A stretch of 64,000 bases of DNA from Parvularcula sp. (GTDB lineage: Bacteria > Pseudomonadota > Alphaproteobacteria > Caulobacterales > Parvularculaceae): contig PAIP01000068.1 in NCBI GenBank assembly GCA_002704915.1, positions 283,117-347,116 on the forward strand, given 5' to 3'. The notes beneath the pieces were generated by a model, which worked only from the letters and a program-made list of their open reading frames with translations, did no database searches and was not told the DNA's origin. The position numbers and the translations under genes are program-made. Numbering within the stretch: position 1 is the first letter of the stretch; every line of letters starts with the position of its first letter. Of this stretch, positions 54,771 through 63,120 are shown piece by piece.

Positions 54771-55598
54771 TTATCCGTTCGCTTCGGCGCCAGCGTTTGC
54801 TTCCGGCCCCTGTTTGTTCTTCTTGGCCTGCGTGAGCCGGTAGCTTTCGCCATTCATTTCCAAAATATGAACGTGGTGGGTGAGCCGGTCGAGGAGCGCC
54901 CCGGTGAGACGCTCCGAACCGAAGGTTTGCGTCCATTCATCGAACGGCAAATTGCTGGTGACGATGGTGGCGCCGCGCTCATAGCGTTGGGAGAACACTT
55001 CGAAGAGAAGCTCGGCGCCCGTTTTCGACAATGGCACAAAACCCAGTTCGTCGATGATCAAAAGTTTCAGATTGCCGAGCTGGCGCTGCAGCCGCAGGAG
55101 CCGTTTCTCGTCGCGCGCTTCCATCAGTTCATGAACGAGGGCGGCGGCCGTCATGAACCCGACCGCCAGTCCCTTCTGGCAGGCGGCAAGCCCAAGGCCG
55201 AGCGCGATATGGGTTTTGCCCGTGCCGCTGGGCCCGAGCGCAATGACGTTCTCGCGCCGATCAATATATTCGCAGCGGGCGAGATCGCGCACGAGCGGCT
55301 TGTTCAGCGTCGGCATCGCCTTGAAGTCGAACGTATCGAGGCTTTTGACCGACGGGAACTTCGCCGCCCGGATGCGCCGGTCAACAAGACGCCGCTCCCG
55401 GTCGATCATCTCCAGTTCTGTCAGCCGCAGGAGATATTTGACATGATCGTCGCCGGCTTTAGCGGCTAATCCGGCCTGCTTTTCATATTCGCGCTTGAAG
55501 CTCGGCAGGCGCAGCGTCTTCAGATAATGATCGAGCAGGAGGTGCGGCGGCTTCGTTTCCGGGGCCGGCGCAGCGTCAACGACAGGCGCTTCACTCAT
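54771..55598 (-). CDS. istB: IS21 helper ATPase IstB
   Basis: The 275-residue protein is the AAA+ helper of IS21 transposition: Walker A ALGPSGTGKTHIALGLG, Walker B LLIIDELGFVP, and the DnaC/IstB-type N-terminal LRLPSFKREYEKQA. The start overlaps the istA stop by 4 bp. It appears full length and intact. Confidence 0.95.
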   Translation of the reverse strand: MSEAPVVDAAPAPETKPPHLLLDHYLKTLRLPSFKREYEKQAGLAAKAGDDHVKYLLRLTELEMIDRERRLVDRRIRAAKFPSVKSLDTFDFKAMPTLNKPLVRDLARCEYIDRRENVIALGPSGTGKTHIALGLGLAACQKGLAVGFMTAAALVHELMEARDEKRLLRLQRQLGNLKLLIIDELGFVPLSKTGAELLFEVFSQRYERGATIVTSNLPFDEWTQTFGSERLTGALLDRLTHHVHILEMNGESYRLTQAKKNKQGPEANAGAEANG

Positions 55599-57097
55599 GC
55601 TACGGACCTTTCCCTGATCAGCGCCAGATAAGAGCGCGCTTTCGTGGTCGCCACATCCGCCTTCGGCAGATTGGGATAGCGCTCAAGATTAAGCCGGGCC
55701 GGACGCTTTTCGACCGCACACAGCGTCAATTGCTTGACCGCGTCATAGGAGATCGTTTGCAGGCGCATCGCGTCGCGAACCGCCCGCTCGACATGTTTCA
55801 TCGGGAAGGTCTCAAGAAGACGCAGCACCTGGATATATTCCCGCTTGCCGTGCTTGCCCATCCGCCCCTCGGCGCGCCGGCGGAACTCGCCAAAACAGTC
55901 CGGCAGATTCCAGCCTTTGAGCGGCGCCGCCTGATCGAGCGCCCCGGGCTTCTTTTCAAGCAGCGCCAGATAATGCAGCGGATAAAAAACAATGTCGTCG
56001 CGTTCATAAGAGCGCTCATGCCGGGCGATCTCTTCCGCGCCGCAGGAGATCACCACCTTGTCGACGAAGCCCTTGATCAGCACCTGGCGATGCGCATAGG
56101 CGCTCGGCACCGAGTAATCCGACAGCCGGTAGCGCACGAGCGCCTGGCTCGTCGCCTGACCGGAGCGGCGGTCGCACGCCTCATAGGTTCCCCCGGGCAG
56201 GTCCCGGAAGGCGCACCTGTCCGCCTCAAAGCGTTCGCCCACGGTTCCGTCCTTGCCCCGCATTTGCCGGTCGCGGCGCTTACGGCAATCCCTCACGAGT
56301 TTGGCGTTCAGCTTTTCGAACGATGTCGCCCGCGGGATCGGCACAAGGAAGTTCCGGCGGGCGAAGCCGACGAGATTCTCCACCTTGCCCTTGTCATTGC
56401 CGCAGGCCGGGCGGCCGAAACGGTCCTTGAACAGATAATGCGATACCAGCCCGGAGAACATTTGCGTGCGTTGGCGTTTGCCGTCGCCCAGTATCCGCGC
56501 GACGATCCGCTTGGAGTTGTCGTAAAGAATCGTCTGCGGCACGCCGTCAAAATACTTGAAGGCGCGAACATGACCCTCGCACCAGGCTTCCGCCGTCTCC
56601 TGCGGGAACACCTGAACGAAGGCGTCATCGCTATAGGGAAGGCTCATCACGAACACCGCCGCGGTCTGCTGGACGCCGCCGATCACGACTTGCGCTTCGC
56701 CAAAATCCACCTGCGCGTGGCCAGGAGCATGCGCCAAGGGCACAAAGGCCTCCTTCAGCACAAGCCGGCGATCGCCCACATAATCGCGCACCGTCGTATA
56801 GCCGCCGTCAAAGCCGTACTCGTCCTTTAACCGGTCGAATATCCGCTGGATTGTGTGCCGCTGCTTTTTCGGAACTTCCAGATCCTGCTGCAGGATCGCG
56901 TCAATCACACCCGTATAGGGATCGAGCTTCGGGCGCTTCACCGGCTTTGAGCGCCGGTAACCCGGCGGAACTGAATGCGATAACGCTTTGTTAACCGTGT
57001 CTCGGTGAACCCCGAACTTCCGCGACGCCGCGCGACGCGACATGCCGTCAATAATAACCGCTACTCTTATCTGCTCATATAAATGCACGCCATACAT
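55595..57097 (-). CDS. istA: IS21 transposase IstA
   Basis: The 500-residue transposase has an N-terminal helix-turn-helix (MSRRAASRKFGVHRDTVNKAL), a DDE integrase core with QVDFGEA, LYDNSK and GNDKGKVEN providing the acidic residues, and a basic C-terminal part. The ATG at 57097 lies just inside the right end repeats. The reading frame is intact, so the element may be active. Confidence 0.95.
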   Translation of the reverse strand: MYGVHLYEQIRVAVIIDGMSRRAASRKFGVHRDTVNKALSHSVPPGYRRSKPVKRPKLDPYTGVIDAILQQDLEVPKKQRHTIQRIFDRLKDEYGFDGGYTTVRDYVGDRRLVLKEAFVPLAHAPGHAQVDFGEAQVVIGGVQQTAAVFVMSLPYSDDAFVQVFPQETAEAWCEGHVRAFKYFDGVPQTILYDNSKRIVARILGDGKRQRTQMFSGLVSHYLFKDRFGRPACGNDKGKVENLVGFARRNFLVPIPRATSFEKLNAKLVRDCRKRRDRQMRGKDGTVGERFEADRCAFRDLPGGTYEACDRRSGQATSQALVRYRLSDYSVPSAYAHRQVLIKGFVDKVVISCGAEEIARHERSYERDDIVFYPLHYLALLEKKPGALDQAAPLKGWNLPDCFGEFRRRAEGRMGKHGKREYIQVLRLLETFPMKHVERAVRDAMRLQTISYDAVKQLTLCAVEKRPARLNLERYPNLPKADVATTKARSYLALIRERSVA

Positions 57098-57237
57098 CCC
57101 CGGGGCTCGCTTTTCGCAAAACCCAGGGGCATATCCCCGGAAACGAAAATAAATGGCCCACTTTTACACCGCCAAAATCAGGCGGCCACGTGGCACACTT
57201 TCTCACCGATATTCACATACGGGGCTTGCAGTAGCTT

Positions 57238-57555
57238 CTAGGATTGTATTTTCCCCGCATTGGGCTGACTATCGCGATATGATTTTACGATACTCAACAA
57301 CTCATCACATGCCTCAAGCCTTTCCTCGGCCTGACTTATTGCGGCTTTAAACTTAGACAGCTCATTGTTAGCATTGGACTTAGCTTCCCAAACGAGCGTT
57401 TCCAGATCGTAAAATGACCGTGCGTTTATCGATAACTCTTCCAACAAACTGACCGCATCATGGACACGCTGTATGTCATTTTTACCTGGCGGAGCCGTTC
57501 GTAACAACAGTCTGCAAAATTCATCAAAGTCTCGACTATGACAAGGCAAACTCAT
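57238..57555 (-). CDS. Helical protein of unknown function, end of AAA+ operon
   Basis: The 105-residue protein is predicted to be almost all helix, with heptad-like stretches (LETLVWEAKSNANNELSKFKAAISQAEERLEACDELLSIVK) that suggest a coiled coil. No family is recognised. Its ATG overlaps the AAA+ ATPase stop (ATGA), so the two are co-translated, and it could be the ATPase's partner. Its stop lies 20 bp from the IS21 end, but the frame seems complete. Confidence 0.65.
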   Translation of the reverse strand: MSLPCHSRDFDEFCRLLLRTAPPGKNDIQRVHDAVSLLEELSINARSFYDLETLVWEAKSNANNELSKFKAAISQAEERLEACDELLSIVKSYRDSQPNAGKIQS

Positions 57556-58244
57556 ACCACATCCTCCTTCTGGCGTGCAGACGCAGGAGAAATTTGCGCG
57601 ACCTGATGACGGGCACGCCTCGCAAGGTATTTTTGAATTGCCTTGACCGTCTGGCGGCCAGACCCCTTTGCAGTTGAGATGATCTGAAGTAGCTGATCAT
57701 CGCTAAGAAGGTTGCCCGTTTCTTGTTGGATTATAGATCGGGCACGAGACAACCAATGCTCCGGCGATGTTAGGCCCACATACACTTTCTCACATCGGTC
57801 GATGACAGGCTTGCTGACGTTATCAACTTCGTTTGTTGTAAGAACAAACAATGCATCAACTTTCTGTCCAATATCCATGATGGATTTGAGCATCTGCATG
57901 GCATGCACATTTAGGTTGTCCACCTCTTCGAGGATCAGGTAGCGCCTATCACCATTCGCATACAATGGAATCTGTTTGCCAATTTTGTTCTGTAGCTCTT
58001 CAACCTTTCTGAATATGCCGCAATGATAAACCGTAACATCACCCGGACAGTAATTTGGCTCAACCAACGCCGGAATCAGTCGGGCGATGGTAGACTTGCC
58101 AGTTCCGGGGGGGCCGTAAAGCAACAAGTTTTCAGTTGTGTGTCCGTCTTTGTAGTCTCTAATGGTCCTCTCTACCGTAGGACTGGGAAAGACGAGATCC
58201 TCAAACGCCGCAGGGGCGTATTTTTCACTTGATTTCAAATTCAT
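57552..58244 (-). CDS. Clamp-loader-like AAA+ ATPase
   Basis: The 230-residue protein reads like the ATPase core of RFC/gp44-type clamp loaders: FEDLVFPSPTVERTIRDY, Walker A LLYGPPGTGKST, Walker B YLILEEVDNL (Glu-Glu instead of Asp-Glu), sensor-1 LTTNE and an arginine-finger-like VIDRCEKVY, then a short helical lid. It lacks the C-terminal collar domain of true clamp-loader subunits (usually ~320 residues). ATG 58244 is chosen over a TTG five codons upstream. It sits in a three-gene operon with two unknown proteins. Confidence 0.8.
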   Translation of the reverse strand: MNLKSSEKYAPAAFEDLVFPSPTVERTIRDYKDGHTTENLLLYGPPGTGKSTIARLIPALVEPNYCPGDVTVYHCGIFRKVEELQNKIGKQIPLYANGDRRYLILEEVDNLNVHAMQMLKSIMDIGQKVDALFVLTTNEVDNVSKPVIDRCEKVYVGLTSPEHWLSRARSIIQQETGNLLSDDQLLQIISTAKGSGRQTVKAIQKYLARRARHQVAQISPASARQKEDVV

Positions 58245-58304
58245 TTTTTGTACTTTCAATGTTGCTTGGCCAGCTGCAACTGGCCAAGCTGTTTCAGAAC
58301 AATG

Positions 58305-59177
58305 CTATGACGTCATCTCAGCGAGTTGATCAATTTGATCATCCGCTGTGGTGGCGTTTGTATCCCATGCCAATGTGATATTGCCCTCGATACTATCTGT
58401 AACAAGAACATCGCCGTTGTGGCACAGTTTCGCTGGTTTGAGGTTATGGACATTAAGTCCGCCCTCAGATGGAAGAAGACACGCCATTCTTAAGGACGTC
58501 TTCTGTCCCTTTGCGATGCCGTAGAAGACAACAATCTGATCCGGTTCGGCGTTGAGAGGCACTACATCAATGGTAGCGATGCTTTTTCGACTGCGAACAG
58601 CCTTCAAACGCTTCTCGAATTTATCAGCCGGACTAGCCTTGTCTTCGTCCTCGTCCCTTTGTGGGCCGCCAAATTTCTCTGGCGCCCGGTTTCGGCGGAT
58701 TTCATTGAACCCGCCGCATTCATCGACCCAGTTTGAGAAACGCGCAAAGTCAGGTGATTTTTCGCCCAACGCACCGGAGAAGTATCGATACCCAGTTTCT
58801 AGCACATTTGCTTCATCGCTGATTCGACGACTATCAACTGAATCTCCCTTCCACATAGCGCGCGCAAATCTTACCGATTTACGGCTGGACTTAACCTCCT
58901 TTTTGGTGAACCCACGTTTGGCAAGCCATTTGTTGATAAGCTCATCATGGTTCTCCTGCTCGCGCACGCGCTCATAAAGCAGATAGTTGTTGTGGGCTAC
59001 GCGCCTTCGATATATGTCGAAGCTCAATTCACCCGACAGCAGCTCCTCGTTCTGCTTTACGACTGCATCACGCGCTTCCTCTAGCGGAAGGTTGTGGTCC
59101 AGAGGCTCAATGCTATGAGCATCGAGCCCCATTGCGTGCGCCTCCTCATCAGGCACACAGTCTTCTTTGTCGGTCAT
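58305..59177 (-). CDS. Unknown protein, first gene of AAA+ operon
   Basis: The 290-residue soluble, highly charged protein is not recognised. The N-terminal ~140 residues look helical (LSFDIYRRRVAHNNYLLYERVREQENHDELINKWLAKRGFTKKEVKSSRKS); after a polar linker the C-terminal ~90 residues look beta-rich (SIATIDVVPLNAEPDQIVVFYGIAKG). A strong AAGGAG ribosome binding site precedes ATG 59177. It is 60 bp upstream of the AAA+ gene and likely co-transcribed. Its helix-then-beta layout is compatible with a DNA- or RNA-associated factor, but this is a guess. Confidence 0.6.
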   Translation of the reverse strand: MTDKEDCVPDEEAHAMGLDAHSIEPLDHNLPLEEARDAVVKQNEELLSGELSFDIYRRRVAHNNYLLYERVREQENHDELINKWLAKRGFTKKEVKSSRKSVRFARAMWKGDSVDSRRISDEANVLETGYRYFSGALGEKSPDFARFSNWVDECGGFNEIRRNRAPEKFGGPQRDEDEDKASPADKFEKRLKAVRSRKSIATIDVVPLNAEPDQIVVFYGIAKGQKTSLRMACLLPSEGGLNVHNLKPAKLCHNGDVLVTDSIEGNITLAWDTNATTADDQIDQLAEMTS

Positions 59178-59272
59178 AGGTTTTCTCCTTTCTCCCGACG
59201 TTTGACGGATCATTTGATCCGGCCGCCGGAACCCGGCGCTCCGGATGAGCACCGGCGGCGACGAAAAACTCA

Positions 59273-59360
59273 ATATCAAAGTTAAATGTTTAAGTCAAGC
59301 AGAAATTAAACTATTTTCCGATATTTCTCGTGAAGTCGAGGTTTTATCAAACTTTAATAT
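59273..59360. promoter_or_regulatory. Paired operator-like repeats in divergent promoter
   Basis: ATATCAAAGTT (59273-59283) and AACTTTAATAT (59350-59360) form an inverted pair with one mismatch, and TATCAAAgtt/TATCAAActt also read as a direct repeat. They flank the 220-bp AT-rich region between the AAA+ operon and the rightward gene at 59399, so one regulator could control both. Confidence 0.4.
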
Positions 59361-59398
59361 CGAGTAGGGTGACGCATAAACGAACGCAGGAGATAAAT

Positions 59399-59803
59399 GT
59401 GGCGGCCCCAAATCCGTTCCTTGAAGCCAAAAGGCGGTTGGCTTCGTATGACGCCGAAATAGACGCTATGAAGAAGAAACTGAGCGCGCTTGAGGCAGCC
59501 CGTAATGAACTCGCAAAATCAATCGCGGTGATTGAAGGCGCACCTGCAGACATTGAAATGCAGGCCCCCCCTCAACGAAAGCGGGATAACAAGAAGCTGA
59601 ACCTAGAAGAGAAAATCCTGATCTTGTTGAAAGGCGATTTTCCTGATGGGCTCGAGACCGCAGAAATGAAAGAAGTCATGGAGGAGATGTGGGGTGAGGA
59701 GGTCAACATCTCATCCCTCCGAACCAACCTTTCCCGGCTACGCAGCTCTGAGACAAATACAATCACACGCATCAAGAAAAAATGGCAAATGGCTCACAAC
59801 TAG
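59399..59803 (+). CDS. Coiled-coil/winged-helix-like protein
   Basis: The 134-residue protein has an N-terminal coiled coil (AKRRLASYDAEIDAMKKKLSALEAARNELAKSI) and a C-terminal region (~70-134; NLEEKILILLKGDFPDGLETAEMKEVMEEMW...SSLRTNLSRLR) that resembles a small winged-helix. A regulator or DNA-binding role is possible. The GTG at 59399 is chosen for the GGAG six bases upstream; the frame is open a further 23 codons without such a site. Confidence 0.6.
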   Translation: MAAPNPFLEAKRRLASYDAEIDAMKKKLSALEAARNELAKSIAVIEGAPADIEMQAPPQRKRDNKKLNLEEKILILLKGDFPDGLETAEMKEVMEEMWGEEVNISSLRTNLSRLRSSETNTITRIKKKWQMAHN

Positions 59804-59937
59804 CTCCCTGAAGACCGGTGAGATTTTCTCAACTTTCCGTAGTACGGGACTTAGCTGGATTTTTTGCTCTGATTTTCAGGTCGCATCAGATTTTGATCCG
59901 CACTACAACAACCGAGAAATGTTGAGCCCCTACTCCC

Positions 59938-60009
59938 TACGTAATTACGTAAGCCCTACCCCGAATTACCTCCACCACGTTCTGAACCTACTCTCCCACG
60001 GGGTACGTA
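59938..60009 (+). promoter_or_regulatory. TACGTA repeats upstream of LuxR-type gene
   Basis: TACGTAATTACGTA (59938-59951) is a perfect 14-bp palindrome containing two TACGTA hexamers; a third lies at 60004-60009, just before the start of the LuxR-type gene. The clustering suggests binding sites, perhaps for autoregulation. No other gene is seen between 59804 and 60022. Confidence 0.45.
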
Positions 60010-60022
60010 GGTGGGGCCAAAC

Positions 60023-60598
60023 ATGCTTCCGGTGGCGGTGATCGATGCCGACAGCAAGAGCTATATTAACTTGAATCTTCTGCTCAGCGCCGCCGGCGTT
60101 GCAGCTCATCCCTTCGTAAATCCGGTTGATTATTTTGAAAGTCCTCTTTTTCAGGAGGCGCATGTCGTGGTCGTCAATCTTGCATTACCGGATTTTGACG
60201 GTCTCGACGTTCTGAAATATGCAATCGAAAAATCGAAGGCGGTTTCTGTTTTCGCCTCTATTAATGCCCCTGATACACAGAAGACTGTCGCGGCCATGCG
60301 CTGCGGAGCGCAAAGCGTTTTTGAAAAGCCAATTAGAGCTGAAGCCATAATCTCCGCTGCTTCTGGTAACGCGACAGCCTCCGGATTGGAAAAGCGCAAC
60401 AAAACAATCTTGGTCTCTCAACAGCTAACCGGAAGGGAGCAGCAAGTCCTTCAGGGACTGCTAGCCAATGAGACCAACAAGGAAATTGCCGAAAAGCTGG
60501 GCGTAAGCGCACGGACCGTGGAAACTCACCGGGCAAAACTTTATGCCAAGCTCCACGTCAACAGCGCAACAGAACTCATTCAGAAATGGAAAGCCTAA
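60023..60598 (+). CDS. FixJ/LuxR-type regulator with altered receiver domain
   Basis: The 191-residue protein has a receiver-like N-terminal domain (~1-115) and a LuxR helix-turn-helix (LTGREQQVLQGLLANETNKEIAEKLGVSARTVETHRAKLYAKL). In the receiver the phosphoacceptor Asp is replaced by Asn52 (VVVNLALPDFDG), while the acidic pair (VIDAD) and lysine (EKPIR) remain. It therefore cannot be phosphorylated in the normal way and may bind DNA constitutively or sense another signal. No partner kinase is in the window. Confidence 0.88.
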   Translation: MLPVAVIDADSKSYINLNLLLSAAGVAAHPFVNPVDYFESPLFQEAHVVVVNLALPDFDGLDVLKYAIEKSKAVSVFASINAPDTQKTVAAMRCGAQSVFEKPIRAEAIISAASGNATASGLEKRNKTILVSQQLTGREQQVLQGLLANETNKEIAEKLGVSARTVETHRAKLYAKLHVNSATELIQKWKA

Positions 60599-60608
60599 GG
60601 AGGGGATC

Positions 60609-61169
60609 GTGGCACACACATGGGTAAGGATGGAAGACAGGCTCGGACGCATTCGAACCGCGCCAATCGGGTTTAGCTGGTGGGCTCTGCTATGCGCAGT
60701 GTTTTTCGCGACATTCATTCCGCCTTTAATAAGAGGACAATGGGCCATGGCGTTTGTGACAGCATTGCTTACGATCTTAACCGCTGGCGTGTACGGATTG
60801 ATCTATCCCTTCATTGATTATGTGTTTTATCGGGCGTTTCTTTATAATAACGGCTACAGACCCGTTTCAGTATATGGGAAAATGTCACAAGAGGAAGTCG
60901 AAGAGGCTACAGGCTGGAGCTTTCTATCAACCCCTGACGCCCCAACACACAGACATCTTCAAATGGCGCATGACCAAAGCTTTGCTGTTTGGTGCAATGG
61001 GCAACGCCCGTCTGGAAGCCAATCAACAAAATGCAGTTCGCAATTATTTAGATGCCGAAAATGTGGATCAAGCGGGTGCCTGAATGGAAATGATCGGCCT
61101 TGCAGCAATGCAGCTTTTAAAAATGGGCGCTGCATGAGCTGCGGCAATATCAACAGAGACCCGCTGTAG
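60609..61169 (+). CDS. Membrane protein with cysteine-rich tail
   Basis: The 186-residue protein has two or three membrane helices (GFSWWALLCAVFFATFIPPL, AFVTALLTILTAGVYGLIYPFI) followed by YRAFLYNNGYRPV, reminiscent of DUF2628-type proteins. The C-terminal ~50 residues carry several cysteines (FRCRKCGSSGCLNGNDRPC..GRCMSCGN), likely a metal-binding zinc-ribbon-like tail. GTG 60609 follows AAGGAGGGG closely and is 10 bp after the LuxR-type stop, so the two may be co-transcribed. Confidence 0.6.
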   Translation: MAHTWVRMEDRLGRIRTAPIGFSWWALLCAVFFATFIPPLIRGQWAMAFVTALLTILTAGVYGLIYPFIDYVFYRAFLYNNGYRPVSVYGKMSQEEVEEATGWSFLSTPDAPTHRHLQMAHDQSFAVWCNGQRPSGSQSTKCSSQLFRCRKCGSSGCLNGNDRPCSNAAFKNGRCMSCGNINRDPL

Positions 61170-61225
61170 ATACACAGAAAATATGCCAGGGCCAATTTGC
61201 TCTCAAGCATGTCGAGGGATAAGAA

Positions 61226-61501
61226 ATGTTTATGACCAAATACGCTTGCATTACGAGCTTTGCCAAAGACGGTGAATTTCTCTCAGTACGCTCATGTAAG
61301 GGAACTAAAAAAGCATTGTCGCTTCTTGAGGAATGCGTTGAAGAAGAGAAGATACTCCTCGACATCAAACCCGGTGATGACGCTTATCAAGTGGAATTGC
61401 CAACGCATGCCGAATTGAAAAGACTTTTGAAGAAACACAAGAAGTTTATTCTCGAAGGCGAACATTATGTTTGCGTGATCGCCGAGACTTACTTCATTTA
61501 A
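61226..61501 (+). CDS. Unknown small protein
   Basis: The 91-residue soluble protein has strand-helix-strand-like segments (KYACITSFAKDGEFLSVRS, KALSLLEECVEEEKILLDI, HYVCVIAETYFI). No family is recognised. GAGGG lies seven bases before the ATG. It is AT-richer than the backbone, like its neighbours. Confidence 0.55.
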   Translation: MFMTKYACITSFAKDGEFLSVRSCKGTKKALSLLEECVEEEKILLDIKPGDDAYQVELPTHAELKRLLKKHKKFILEGEHYVCVIAETYFI

Positions 61502-61587
61502 TGTCCTCCGTATACCTATTATTAAGATTTAGTCATTTTCGGCGACTAAGGCCCTTATTCTAGGCCCTCTTGCATAAATATATATGG

Positions 61588-61683
61588 AGTTACTTTGTTG
61601 CTAGAAACAAGGCGACAAGCAACAAGATGGGTTGCTGTAGCTGTTGCTGTTTGTGTGTTGGGTAACTTAGGTGACTTGTAACT
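61588..61683. other. Structured intergenic region
   Basis: Within the 367-bp gene-free stretch 61502-61868, nested inverted repeats are seen: AGTTAC (61588) with GTAACT (61678), and TTGTTGC (61595-61601) with GCAACAA (61619-61625). GTTGC/GCAAC words recur. The layout could encode a structured RNA or be IS-end debris; nothing codes for protein. Confidence 0.3.
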
Positions 61684-61868
61684 TCTAAAGCCACCTCCCT
61701 CGACACACAGCAACGGCGACAGAAACAGAAAACCAAATCAGGCCTTTGCCTTTATTTCGTCTTCGGGGAAGCAACCCTAGCGACGGGAGACGAGGCAAAA
61801 AAGAAACTCCAAAAAATGAAAAGCAAGCCCGGCCAATGTGATGGCGGGGCCAAATATGGAGATTGATA

Positions 61869-62363
61869 ATGAAAAATACTAATTACGATTACGCTTTACG
61901 TATTTATGAGAATAAGCACCTTGGCAAGTTCGTTGGACCCAGCAAGAAGAATGTGGATTTCTTCAACGGGTCAATTGAAATCCACCGGATTGGAAAATTC
62001 GTTTTTGACCTGCGCGATTTTGAGCTCGCGAGGTTAGGCAAAGACCCGGATGAAAGAAAGGCTTTATCGGCGCTTGGCAAAGATGTTGCTGAACAAGTAT
62101 TAGAGTGCAATAGCGCGTATGACAAAGGCGTTCTCTTGGCTCGGCTGTTCCGCTGGGATGGTCAAAAGCGGAAAAAAACGTCTGCAATGGGCGTGATAGT
62201 CCTCAACATTGAAGACCGCCGCTATGGCGTAATTCTGGCTGAGGACGAGAGCGAGCCCCTTTTGTTGACCGGCGTAGTCTATCCATGCCCACAACAAAAA
62301 GACTCGAGCAAAAATATCCCTGCCTATTTCTATTCAAGCTATGACGTTTCGGACGTTGCTTGA
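61869..62363 (+). CDS. Unknown island protein
   Basis: The 164-residue soluble protein is not recognised. The centre and C-terminus look beta-rich (SAMGVIVLNIEDRRYGVILAEDESEPLLLTGVVYP) and the middle is helical (LGKDVAEQVLECNSAYDKGVLLARLF). ATG 61869 follows a GGAG about nine bases upstream. It stands alone between two gene-free regions. Confidence 0.55.
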   Translation: MKNTNYDYALRIYENKHLGKFVGPSKKNVDFFNGSIEIHRIGKFVFDLRDFELARLGKDPDERKALSALGKDVAEQVLECNSAYDKGVLLARLFRWDGQKRKKTSAMGVIVLNIEDRRYGVILAEDESEPLLLTGVVYPCPQQKDSSKNIPAYFYSSYDVSDVA

Positions 62364-62421
62364 ACGGTGGCCAACCTAAGACCTAATTCTTTGGTCGACT
62401 GCCGATGAATTAGGCGCATAG

Positions 62422-62459
62422 TGGGGTGCGTTCCAAACTAGCGAGGAGAACGCACCCCA
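62422..62459 (+). promoter_or_regulatory. Hairpin presenting a ribosome binding site in its loop
   Basis: A perfect 11-bp inverted repeat, TGGGGTGCGTT (62422-62432) and its complement (62449-62459), encloses a 16-nt loop that holds the GAGGAG ribosome binding site. The right arm ends at the A of the ATG start. This could be an RNA control element or a protein-binding operator. Confidence 0.6.
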
Positions 62460-62932
62460 TGTCAATCATCGATCAATTGAAGCTTACGCAAGAACAACGC
62501 CCTGCTGAACTCTCCCCAGAGCAGCGGTTGCGGCACAAAATGTGTGAGGCGCTCAACAAACAGCTTGCTGCCGCCATTCATGATGCGGGTGAAGGACGCC
62601 CTTACGAACGCTATGAAATCGAGGAGGTTGAAAACCCTGAGACCGGCGAAATTGAGCAGCGCAAAGTGAAGAAGCGATTCACCCGTTGGTGGTGGCTCGG
62701 AGATAATGGCTCATACTTTTTCTCGCTGCGCTATGGCGGCAAGCCCATTGAGATCAAGCCCAAGAAAACCTCGATTGAAGTTGCCGATGAAAAGCAGCTT
62801 GTCGATGCCATCAAGGCATTGCAGGAGGCAATCAAAGCAGGCGAACTGGACACACCTCTTAAAAAAGCTGCAGACGCCCGTAGAGCGCAATTCGCCAAAC
62901 GCAGCGCTAAGAGCGCTGGACAAGCGGCGTAG
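62459..62932 (+). CDS. DUF6641-like protein
   Basis: The 157-residue protein is basic and soluble. It begins MSIIDQLKLTQEQRPAELSPEQRLRHKM, continues with KVKKRFTRWWWLGDNGSYFFSLRYGGKPIEIKPKKTSIEV, and ends ALQEAIKAGELD plus a basic tail. This pattern is similar to the DUF6641 family, found on plasmids and islands and of unknown function; the comparison is from memory. The start is set by the hairpin-enclosed GAGGAG. Confidence 0.6.
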   Translation: MSIIDQLKLTQEQRPAELSPEQRLRHKMCEALNKQLAAAIHDAGEGRPYERYEIEEVENPETGEIEQRKVKKRFTRWWWLGDNGSYFFSLRYGGKPIEIKPKKTSIEVADEKQLVDAIKALQEAIKAGELDTPLKKAADARRAQFAKRSAKSAGQAA

Positions 62933-62950
62933 CTCTTACCGAAGAGATAT

Positions 62951-62977
62951 GGCCCCGGTACTTATGTGGCCGGGGTC
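62951..62977 (+). terminator. Possible weak terminator
   Basis: GGCCCCGG and CCGGGGTC pair across an 11-nt loop about 20 bp after the stop of the DUF6641-like gene. Only a poor T-tract (tcattt) follows, so it may be a weak terminator. Confidence 0.35.
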
Positions 62978-63120
62978 ATTTCATGGATGCATCCAAAGAA
63001 CATAGTATGGCTTCAATTCTAGTGGACGAAATTTTTCTCAAGCGCCTTCGTCATCAGCCCTTTTCAATTAGCAAGGTCGAAACATATAGGATAACTTGCA
63101 TCCAGATAACCGACATTCAG

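Larger units (their letters stand above)
54540..57217 (-). mobile_element. IS21-family insertion sequence
   Basis: The element carries istA and istB. Its ends are imperfect inverted repeats starting TGTNAATNTCGG: TGTCAATCTCGG at 54540 and, read inwards from the right, TGTGAATATCGG at 57217. Each is followed by repeated TGGTACGTTTTTA-like or TGGCCCACTTTTAC-like boxes, typical of IS21 ends. The bases flanking the two ends (ccttcg and tacggg) do not match, so no target duplication is visible. Confidence 0.85.
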
